Origin: Thermoflexaceae bacterium
Lineage (GTDB): Bacteria > Chloroflexota > Dehalococcoidia > Tepidiformales > Tepidiformaceae
NCBI GenBank assembly: GCA_015075555.1
Contig: JABTUD010000002.1
Location: 1,364,001-1,428,000, forward strand
DNA: 64,000 nucleotides
Direction of reading: 5' to 3'
Both the position numbers and the translations under genes were made by a program. A model generated the notes under the pieces. The model did not search any database and was not told where the DNA came from. It saw nothing but the letters and a program-made list of their open reading frames with translations. Numbering within the stretch: the stretch's first letter is position 1; the number at the start of each line of letters is the position of its first letter. Positions 58,079 to 64,000 of this stretch are shown here, piece after piece.

Positions 58079-58345
58079 CTACTTGCGGAGGCCCAGGCGC
58101 GCGATCAACTCGCGGTAACGGTTGACGTCGCGGCGATTGAGGTAGCGGAGCTGCCTGCGGCGCTGGCCGACAAGCATGAGGAGGCCACGGCGCGTGTGGT
58201 AGTCGTGCTTGTTCGCCTTGAGGTGCGTCGTCAGGTACTTGATGCGTTCGGTGAGGATGGCCACCTGCACTTCAGGCGAACCCGTGTCGCCAGGGTGGAC
58301 TGCATACTCCCGAACCAGGCCGTCTTTGCGCTCTTTCGTCAGCAA
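58079..58345 (-). CDS. rpsO: 30S ribosomal protein S15
   Basis: An 88-residue S15 ([58 protein letters not shown]), which binds 16S rRNA early in small-subunit assembly. It is the first gene of the rpsO-pnp operon and overlaps nothing. The 160-base gap to pnp has only a small hairpin (GCGCCG/CGGCGC at 57955-57977) that could mark PNPase self-control. In many bacteria S15 represses its own translation through a leader RNA; the 58-base leader here is too short to judge. Confidence 0.97.
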   Translation of the reverse strand: MLTKERKDGLVREYAVHPGDTGSPEVQVAILTERIKYLTTHLKANKHDYHTRRGLLMLVGQRRRQLRYLNRRDVNRYRELIARLGLRK

Positions 58346-58403
58346 CCTTGCTCTTGCTTCTTCCTTTGCCCGTTGTGTGAACTACCTGACACTAGCATAG
58401 CTT

Positions 58404-58937
58404 ATGGTCAGCGGCAATTTCTCCTTCGCGCGCCCCGCGCTCGTCCTCCTTTCCGGGTACCCGGGGAGTGGCAAGACGACCTTCGCGCGTGCCCTGGCGG
58501 CGGCGATCCCGCTCGACCACCTTGAGAGCGACGCGGTGCGCCGCTCACTCTTCGCCAGCCCCGCCTACACCCCCGCCGAAAGCGCGCGCGTGTTCGCCGC
58601 GATCGAAAAGCGCGCCGCCGTGAGCCTGCGCGCCGGCCACATCGCCCTCATCGACGCCACCAACCTGGCCCGGGGCGACAGGCGCCGCTTCGAGCGGCTG
58701 GCGGCGGCCTATGACGCACCCTTCATCGGCGTGCGCGTGACGGCCCCCGGCGAAGAGGTCCGCCGACGGCTGGCAGCGCCGCGCGAGGGGCATTCGCAGG
58801 CCGGCGTGGCCGTCTATGAGGCGATGCTGGGCCGCGCGCGGCCCTTCGCGACGCCGGTGGTAGTGGTCGACGGCCGCTGCGACCCGGCCCCGGCTATCGC
58901 GCTCGTGCAGGCTCTCATGCAACAGTACTGGCAGTGA
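58404..58937 (+). CDS. P-loop kinase, zeta-toxin/PNK-like
   Basis: A 177-residue ATPase with Walker A LSGYPGSGKTTFARALAAA and the LIDATNLARGDRRRFERLAA strand-helix seen in small metabolite and polynucleotide kinases. It phosphorylates an unidentified small molecule or nucleic acid end. It overlaps the next gene by 4 bases (GTGA), so the two are coupled. The gene diverges from rpsO. Confidence 0.85.
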   Translation: MVSGNFSFARPALVLLSGYPGSGKTTFARALAAAIPLDHLESDAVRRSLFASPAYTPAESARVFAAIEKRAAVSLRAGHIALIDATNLARGDRRRFERLAAAYDAPFIGVRVTAPGEEVRRRLAAPREGHSQAGVAVYEAMLGRARPFATPVVVVDGRCDPAPAIALVQALMQQYWQ

Positions 58938-59266
58938 TCGGCGAATCCTCCCCTTTCATGCTTGTTCGCGCGCGGGCCCGTGCGGAGGCGCGCCCGCGCT
59001 TCGCGGAGTGGTTCCGAAGCGTGCATCTGCGCGACGTGGGCCGGATCCCCGGGATCACCACCATCCAGAGCGGCACAACGGCCGGGGGAACGAAGCTCGG
59101 CTTCTATTCATTCGCCGGCGCCGATGTCATCCAGGGCGCCCTTTCCAGCCCGGAGGCGTCCTACGCCCGCGGCACCTGGGACGCATGGTCCAACGACCTG
59201 GAGGAGCTCAGCATCGAGATCTTCGCGCCGTTGCTCTCGTTGCCGGTCTATCGCGCGCTCAGCTGA
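58934..59266 (+). CDS. Hypothetical protein, alpha/beta-barrel-like
   Basis: A 110-residue protein beginning at a GTG that overlaps the kinase stop. The pattern (FMLVRARARAEARPRFAEWF, HLRDVGRIPGITTIQSGTT, KLGFYSFAGADVIQGAL) fits a small dimeric alpha/beta-barrel (EthD- or DUF-like) protein. No catalytic residue can be named. It is translationally coupled to the kinase, suggesting a joint task. Confidence 0.65.
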   Translation: MIGESSPFMLVRARARAEARPRFAEWFRSVHLRDVGRIPGITTIQSGTTAGGTKLGFYSFAGADVIQGALSSPEASYARGTWDAWSNDLEELSIEIFAPLLSLPVYRALS

Positions 59267-59398
59267 GCCCGTTGCTTCCTTCCCTGCACGCCTGTCTCCG
59301 CCGATGCGGACGCCTGGTTGCCATCACCTGATCGCCCCTCTTGACAGGCGCGGTAGTCTGCACTCAGCCGCAGCACGCCTAAATGGGGGGACGCTTCA

Positions 59399-59644
59399 AT
59401 GGGCGAGAAGGAAGCTGCCCGGGCAGCGCCGGGCTACATCACGGAGCCTGACATCGACCTTGACGCCGAGGAGATGACGGCCGGCGGTGGCGGGGCGCTC
59501 CCCGGGGCGAGCGCCGCCGGCGAATCTGCCGCGCGCGCAACGAACCTGAATTCCAGCAAGTCGAACGTTGCCCGCGAGGGCGGCGGCGAGGGCGCCGCCG
59601 AGGGCGCCATCAACACGTCGCACAGCAACATCAAGAACCTCTAG
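59399..59644 (+). CDS. Small Gly/Ala/Ser/Asn-rich protein
   Basis: An 81-residue protein, not recognised. It is polar and low in hydrophobic residues; the end repeats a short pattern (NLNSSKSN then INTSHSNIKN). It starts at an ATG with GGGGGGACG upstream and is followed closely by the amidohydrolase gene. It may be a disordered or surface-binding peptide. Confidence 0.5.
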   Translation: MGEKEAARAAPGYITEPDIDLDAEEMTAGGGGALPGASAAGESAARATNLNSSKSNVAREGGGEGAAEGAINTSHSNIKNL

Positions 59645-59682
59645 CCAGCCGTGCTCTCCACCTCTCCAAAACGGAGTTGGCC

Positions 59683-60933
59683 ATGACCATTGCCATCCAC
59701 TGCGGCCAGCTCATCGATGGGAGCGGCGCAGAGCCACTTCGAAACGCCATCATCGTCATTGACGGCGAGACAATCGTCGCCGTCAGTCCCGGCGGCGAAA
59801 TCCCCCGCGGGGCGGAGGTCATCGACGCATCGGGGCTGACTGTGATGCCGGGCATGATCGACTGCCACGTCCACCTGATGTCGACGCCACGATCGCTGCA
59901 GGACCGGCTCCAGATCCCCCACAGCCTGGCCATCGCAGAGGCGCTAACGAACGCCCGTACGACCCTCGATGCCGGCTTCACCAGCGTTCGTGACGCGGGC
60001 GGAACGCCCCGTGGCGTGAAGATGGCGATCGACCGCGGCCTCTTTCCCGGCCCGCGCATGCGCATCGCAGTCGCTGCCCTTTCGCAAACGGGCGGCCACG
60101 GCGACAGCACCATGCCCAGCGGAGTGAATGTTCGCGCCCACGACCCGGAGCGCCCGCTCTCCGTGGCCGACGGTGTTGAAGGAGTTCGCCGTGCGACGCG
60201 CGAGATCCTCCGCGCCGGCGCCGACCAGGTGAAAGTAATGACGAGCGGCGGCGTAATGTCGCCAAACGATGAGCCCGGGGCGACAGGGTTCACGCACGAC
60301 GAGATAGCCGCCATCGTCTACGAGGCGCACGCCGCCGGAAAGACCGTCATGTCCCACGCGCAGGCAACCCAGGGCATCAAGAACGCCGTGCTGGGCGGGA
60401 TCGAATCCATCGAGCACGGAATCTACCTGGACGACGAGGTGATCGACGCGATGATCCGCCGGGGTACCTACCTGGTCGCCACCCTCATCGCCCCGGTCTG
60501 GGTTATCCGCAGGGCCGAGAGCGACCCGGCGGCGGTGCCACCGTACGCCCTGCGGAAGTCCCGCGAGGTGAAGGACGCGCACTTCGCCAGCTTCAAGGAG
60601 GCCGTCCGCCGGGGCGTGCGCATCGCCATGGGCACCGACATGGGCGTCGGCCCGCATGGCCCCAACGCCGAGGAGCTGGCGTTGATGGTGGAGGCGGGGA
60701 TGACCCCCATGCAGGCGATCGTGGCTGCAACCAGCACGGCCGCCGAATGCGCCCGGCTTGCCGGCATCACGGGCACCATTGCGCCGGGCAAACGCGCCGA
60801 CATCCTCGCCGTCGACGGCGACCCGATCGCCAACATCGCGGTCCTCCAGGAACGCGAAAAGCTCGCTCTGATCATGAAGGATGGCAGATGCCACAGGAGC
60901 ACGCTCGAAACAAGGGCGCTCGCCCCCGCCTGA
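59683..60933 (+). CDS. Metal-dependent amidohydrolase
   Basis: A 416-residue amidohydrolase of the imidazolonepropionase/prolidase-like group. Metal ligands are in GMIDCHVHLMS (HxH), VKVMTSGGVMSP (a Lys that may be carboxylated), TVMSHAQATQ, SIEHGIYLDD and IAMGTDMGVG. Related enzymes hydrolyse amide bonds of dipeptides or cyclic amides; the substrate here is unknown. I use the ATG at 59683, 6 bases inside a possible TTG start, because ACGGAG gives the right spacing. Its end overlaps the next gene by 46 bases. Confidence 0.9.
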   Translation: MTIAIHCGQLIDGSGAEPLRNAIIVIDGETIVAVSPGGEIPRGAEVIDASGLTVMPGMIDCHVHLMSTPRSLQDRLQIPHSLAIAEALTNARTTLDAGFTSVRDAGGTPRGVKMAIDRGLFPGPRMRIAVAALSQTGGHGDSTMPSGVNVRAHDPERPLSVADGVEGVRRATREILRAGADQVKVMTSGGVMSPNDEPGATGFTHDEIAAIVYEAHAAGKTVMSHAQATQGIKNAVLGGIESIEHGIYLDDEVIDAMIRRGTYLVATLIAPVWVIRRAESDPAAVPPYALRKSREVKDAHFASFKEAVRRGVRIAMGTDMGVGPHGPNAEELALMVEAGMTPMQAIVAATSTAAECARLAGITGTIAPGKRADILAVDGDPIANIAVLQEREKLALIMKDGRCHRSTLETRALAPA

Positions 60934-61652
60934 TCGGCGGCCTCATCGCCATGGGCATCGCCGCGGCACTTGCTGGCGCCTGCGGCGACGATGAACCGGC
61001 GGCGCCGGTCATCGAGCCCGGCGATGGCGGCGCCTACCAGCCTGCCTTCGACCCCTCGAAGTTCGTGGCCACGGTTGACAACCCCTACTTCCCGCTGCAA
61101 CCCGGCGTACGCTGGGTCTACGAGTCGGAGGATGGCTCCGAGCGCGTCGAGGTCACGGTGCTGGAGGAGACGAGAGTGGTGGCCGGCGTCACCGCGACTG
61201 TGGTTCGTGACACGGTGACCGAGGATGGCGACCTTGTGGAGGACACCCTCGATTGGTTTGCGCAGGACTCCGAAGGCAACGTCTGGTACCTGGGCGAGGA
61301 CTCGAAGGAGTACAAGGGCGGGAAGGCTGTCAGTTCAGCCGGGTCGTGGGAGGCCGGTGTCAATGGTGCACTGCCGGGCATCATCATGCGCGGCGCCCCC
61401 CGGCCTGGCGACGCCTACCGGCAGGAGTTCCTGAAGGGCGAGGCCGAGGACATGGCCGAGGTGGTTTCCACAGGCGGCAAGCAGAGTGTGCAGGCAGGCG
61501 CCTACACGGACGTGCTCGTGACGAAGGAGTGGACCCCGCTCGAACCGAAGGTCGTCGAGAACAAGTACTACGCCCGTGGGGTGGGCCTGATCCTTGAAGT
61601 CCAGGTTGCCGGCGGGAAGTCCCGGCTCGAACTGATCGAACACACGCGCTGA
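60888..61652 (+). CDS. Secreted lipoprotein of unknown function
   Basis: A 254-residue lipoprotein. After a basic stretch (HARNKGARPRL) the leader (IGGLIAMGIAAALAGAC) ends in a lipobox AGAC. The mature part begins with an acidic linker and then a strand-rich domain (YFPLQPGVRWVYESEDGSER, ATVVRDTVTEDGDLVEDTLD, YYARGVGLILEVQVAGGKSR) that resembles surface proteins binding another molecule. It overlaps the amidohydrolase by 46 bases, so co-translated. Family not recognised. Confidence 0.7.
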   Translation: MPQEHARNKGARPRLIGGLIAMGIAAALAGACGDDEPAAPVIEPGDGGAYQPAFDPSKFVATVDNPYFPLQPGVRWVYESEDGSERVEVTVLEETRVVAGVTATVVRDTVTEDGDLVEDTLDWFAQDSEGNVWYLGEDSKEYKGGKAVSSAGSWEAGVNGALPGIIMRGAPRPGDAYRQEFLKGEAEDMAEVVSTGGKQSVQAGAYTDVLVTKEWTPLEPKVVENKYYARGVGLILEVQVAGGKSRLELIEHTR

Positions 61653-61709
61653 CTTGTCCCTCCTCCCTTCCCTTAACGGTCGCCTCTGCTACGATCGAGT
61701 TCCTCTCAC

Positions 61710-61786
61710 GGTGGGCGTAGCGTAGCGGTTAACGCGTCAGGTTGTGGCCCTGAAGATCGAGGGTTCGATCCCCTCCGCCCACCCCA
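61710..61786 (+). tRNA. tRNA-His (anticodon GTG)
   Basis: A 77-base tRNA including the encoded CCA. The extra G at position -1 (61710) faces C73 (61783), the mark of tRNA-His. The acceptor stem is GTGGGCG/CGCCCAC, the D arm is GCGTAGCGGTTAACGC, the anticodon loop TTGTGGC contains GTG, and the T arm has TTCGATC. It is 57 bases downstream of the lipoprotein gene. Confidence 0.96.
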
Positions 61787-61839
61787 CCCCTTTCCTCGCT
61801 CGCTTTCCAGCCGCCCGCCCGTCGCGTACGGTACGCACC

Positions 61840-62988
61840 ATGTTCGGACGTTCGTTTCGCGTGGCGCGCCTGGGCGGCATCGATATCGAGATTCACCCCT
61901 CCTGGCTCATCATCCTGGCGCTGGTGGCCTACACGCTCTCCGAGTCGGTCTTCCCGGACCTGTACGACGACTGGAGCACGGCCGCCTACTGGATGGTGGG
62001 CACGGCCGCCGCGATCCTCCTTTTCGCAACAGTCCTGATCCACGAGCTGGCGCACGCGGTGGTGGCCATCCGCAGAGGGCTGCCGGTGCCGAAGATTACG
62101 CTCTTCATCTTCGGGGGGGTTTCGAGCCTTGGCCGCCAGCCGCGCACGGCCGGCGAGGAGTTCGCCATCGCCGCCGCCGGGCCTGCCACCAGCCTGGCGA
62201 TCGCCCTGATCACGTTCGCGCTGGCGCTCCTCTTCGGGTTCAACGAGAAGGCGGAGGGGGTCTTCTCGTACCTTTCGATCGTCAACCTGCTGCTGGCCGT
62301 CTTCAACATCCTTCCGGGCTTTCCGCTCGATGGCGGACGCGTCCTGCGCTCGATCGCCTGGCGGCGGACAAAGAGCTTCCGCAGGGCAACGCGCATTGCT
62401 GCGAACGTGGGCGAGCTGTTCGGGTACGGGCTGATGTTCGGCGGCGTGCTGATGCTCCTCGCCGGCTACGCCCTTAACGGGCTCTGGTTCATGTTCATCG
62501 GCTGGTTCCTGCTGGGGGCGGCGCGGAACGAGGCCCAGGGCACGCAGCTCGACGCCATCCTCGGCCGGCTGCGCGCCCGCAACGTGATGCGCGAGGAGTT
62601 CCCGACCGCCTCGCCCGGCGAATCGCTGCAGGGCGTGGTCGACCGCCTGATGCTGGGCGAAGGGGAGCGGGCCGTGGTGGTAGAACGCGACGGGGCGGTG
62701 CTGGGCATCCTTTCCGTTTCCGATATCAAGCACGTGCCCCGCTCCGACTGGCCGCAGACCCCCGTTCAGGGCGCGATGACCCCCAGGGAGCGCGTGGTGA
62801 CGGTGGGCGCCGACGATGGCGCGCTCGACGTCCTTGCCCTGATCGCGCGGCATGGCCTGAACCAGGTGCCCGTCATCGAAGACGGCCGGATGGTGGGGAT
62901 CATCACGCGGCGGGAGCTGGTGGAGCGGGTGCAGCTGGCGGAGGAGCTCGCCCCGGACCTGCCCCCGGAGACGCCCGAAAGCGCCTGA
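61840..62988 (+). CDS. Site-2 protease (M50) with CBS domain pair
   Basis: A 382-residue intramembrane zinc protease. The zinc motif HELAH lies in the first membrane bundle, and the second ligand Asp is in NILPGFPLDGGRVLRS; the PDZ found in the RseP type is missing and replaced by two CBS domains (residues 240-375: LQGVVDRLMLGEGERAVVVE, MVGIITRRELVERV). Such proteins of the SpoIVFB-like kind are gated by nucleotides through CBS. Substrates are membrane-anchored regulators, not identified here. It follows the tRNA-His gene. Confidence 0.92.
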   Translation: MFGRSFRVARLGGIDIEIHPSWLIILALVAYTLSESVFPDLYDDWSTAAYWMVGTAAAILLFATVLIHELAHAVVAIRRGLPVPKITLFIFGGVSSLGRQPRTAGEEFAIAAAGPATSLAIALITFALALLFGFNEKAEGVFSYLSIVNLLLAVFNILPGFPLDGGRVLRSIAWRRTKSFRRATRIAANVGELFGYGLMFGGVLMLLAGYALNGLWFMFIGWFLLGAARNEAQGTQLDAILGRLRARNVMREEFPTASPGESLQGVVDRLMLGEGERAVVVERDGAVLGILSVSDIKHVPRSDWPQTPVQGAMTPRERVVTVGADDGALDVLALIARHGLNQVPVIEDGRMVGIITRRELVERVQLAEELAPDLPPETPESA

Positions 62989-63033
62989 GAGCGGCCCACC
63001 CGGCCTCAGGAGGGCCTGGATCCGGCCGAAACC

Positions 63034-63095
63034 GCGACAATTTGTGTCGCATTGGTGAATTACCCGTAACGCGAAGGTGAATATCGGGGTAATTC
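63034..63095. promoter_or_regulatory. Two inverted repeats before the beta-helix gene
   Basis: GCGACA-ATTTG-TGTCGC (63034-63050) and GAATTACCC (63057-63065) with GGGTAATTC (63087-63095) lie side by side. The second is a perfect 9-bp dyad around 21 bases. They may be operator sites or the end of the M50 gene's transcript. Confidence 0.4.
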
Positions 63096-63144
63096 CCTAT
63101 GCGTACCCGGGGACACGCCGGGGCGCACCGGGGTGAATCTGGAA

Positions 63145-64000
63145 ATGCGAAAGCTCATTCTGGTCCTGACGGTCGCAGTACTGGCCGGCCTTGCGACCGC
63201 CGCGCCCGCCGAGCAGGTATCTGCTGTGACCTGCACGCCGACCGGCTACTTCCGAGACGCGACCAATCTCACAGCCGCGCAGATTGGCGGCGACGTGACA
63301 GGTGCACTCAACGCCACGGGATGTCACATCGGGGTCTACTACGGTCCAGGCGCCAGGGGCACTGTCTCACACGCAGAGATCTTTGGGGCAAGCTATTTCG
63401 GCGTGGTGGCACGTGGGGCGGAGGTAGACGTCCTCCACAGTTCGATCCACGACATTGGCGATTCACCCTCCTTCACCGGCGCCCAACACGGCGTTGCCAT
63501 TTATTTCGCTTCCGTTGGCAATACGGGTTGCGACACCACTTTGACTACGACAGGTCGTGTAGTGGGGAATCATATATGGAGATATCAAAAGAACGGCATC
63601 ACCGCTAATTGCACCGGTACGGCTGTAGAGATTCGCAACAATGTTGTTGCTGGTGCAGACCTTTCCTTAATAACGGCGGCGAATAGCGTCCAACTTGCAT
63701 GGGGCGCCTTTGGCACCGTAGAAAACAATCTAATTGGCGGCAACCAGTGGTGTGGTCCTGGCAACTGGTCGGCTACTGCAGTGCTGCTTTATGGTGCCGA
63801 TGAGGGGACCGTTGTCAGGCATAACAATATCCGGGGCAATTCAGATGTAGGCATTCATGGAGAGGGGGACGGACTTCTGATTGACAACAACCGGGTCTTC
63901 GACGACGGGACTGACTGCAACGTCAATGGCTACGATTACGGCGTCGGCAATTGGGGCAGTAATAACGTCGTTACCAACAACAAGGTTCGCGGCTTCGACA
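63145..64000 (+). CDS. Secreted right-handed beta-helix protein, N-terminal part
   Basis: The first 285 residues of a secreted protein; it runs off the window without a stop. A signal peptide (LILVLTVAVLAGLATAAPA) is followed by short repeats of the parallel beta-helix type (VSHAEIFGASYFGVVARG, GVVARGAEVDVLHSSIHDIG, EIRNNVVAGADLS, GTVVRHNNIRGNSDVGIHGE, IDNNRVFDD) with many Asn and paired Cys. Such folds bind or cut polysaccharides or bridge surface structures; no catalytic residue can be assigned yet. Base composition is visibly lower in G+C than upstream, which suggests acquisition. The ribosome site is weak. Confidence 0.78.
   Translation, partial: MRKLILVLTVAVLAGLATAAPAEQVSAVTCTPTGYFRDATNLTAAQIGGDVTGALNATGCHIGVYYGPGARGTVSHAEIFGASYFGVVARGAEVDVLHSSIHDIGDSPSFTGAQHGVAIYFASVGNTGCDTTLTTTGRVVGNHIWRYQKNGITANCTGTAVEIRNNVVAGADLSLITAANSVQLAWGAFGTVENNLIGGNQWCGPGNWSATAVLLYGADEGTVVRHNNIRGNSDVGIHGEGDGLLIDNNRVFDDGTDCNVNGYDYGVGNWGSNNVVTNNKVRGFD

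Overview
The window is about two-thirds G+C and reads as a chromosomal stretch from a bacterium of the Chloroflexota, most like the Dehalococcoidia/Tepidiforma side. This is an inference from gene content: two luciferase-like F420-type oxidoreductases, CoA-transferases and acyl-CoA enzymes, many lipobox lipoproteins, large PAS sensor proteins, and no LPS or outer-membrane genes. A high-GC actinobacterium cannot be excluded by reading alone. Start codons GTG and TTG are frequent.

Layout. 1-7.5 kb: end of a polyphosphate kinase 2, a ferredoxin-NADP reductase, a lipoprotein, an ECF sigma factor with a DUF5667 partner, a double CoA-transferase, a decayed RHH/PIN toxin-antitoxin pair and clpS. 7.6-24.4 kb: three large PAS sensor proteins (two histidine kinases and one GGDEF cyclase) interleaved with a stand-alone terminase-like gene, a gene for selenocysteine tRNA, an F420-type oxidoreductase operon, a TcmP/DUF5131 pair, nhaA and a crotonase. 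24.6-28.4 kb: a SufR-like Cys-cluster regulator, a thiolase and an ArsR-type regulator. 28.5-34.3 kb: a pseudo-PP2C/beta-propeller membrane protein, a universal stress protein, and a cysE-cysS operon preceded by a tiny cysteine-rich leader ORF. 34.3-37.8 kb: a rearranged patch where an AAA ATPase gene, a fragment of purM and a truncated second copy of the ATPase lie between cysS and the intact purM. 38.6-48.3 kb: fic with a repeated operator, a second F420-type oxidoreductase, an FAD/Fe-S oxidoreductase, a PHP hydrolase, a hicA broken by a 7-bp duplication, and thrB. 49-55.4 kb: a quinone oxidoreductase, a LuxR-PDZ fusion, an intact hicBA, an acyl-CoA dehydrogenase and a protein with an eCIS-cargo-like N-terminus. 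55.4-64 kb: rpsO-pnp, an amidohydrolase-lipoprotein pair, tRNA-His, an M50 protease and the start of a lower-GC beta-helix protein.

How genes work together. The cysE-cysS unit links cysteine synthesis to Cys-tRNA charging and has its own cysteine-rich leader peptide. The rpsO-pnp order is the classical operon. Thiolase, crotonase, acyl-CoA dehydrogenase and CoA-transferase point to acyl-CoA catabolism. Mobile or defence-like traces (TcmP/DUF5131, the AAA element, three TA loci of which two are broken, Fic, terminase-like protein, eCIS-type protein) are scattered between housekeeping genes rather than forming one island.

The most interesting items are the cysteine leader before cysE-cysS, the duplicated AAA element with a 75-bp block that is identical between copies while the coding part has drifted, the LuxR protein with PDZ domain and Cys cluster, the tRNA-Sec, and the orphan eCIS-type protein.
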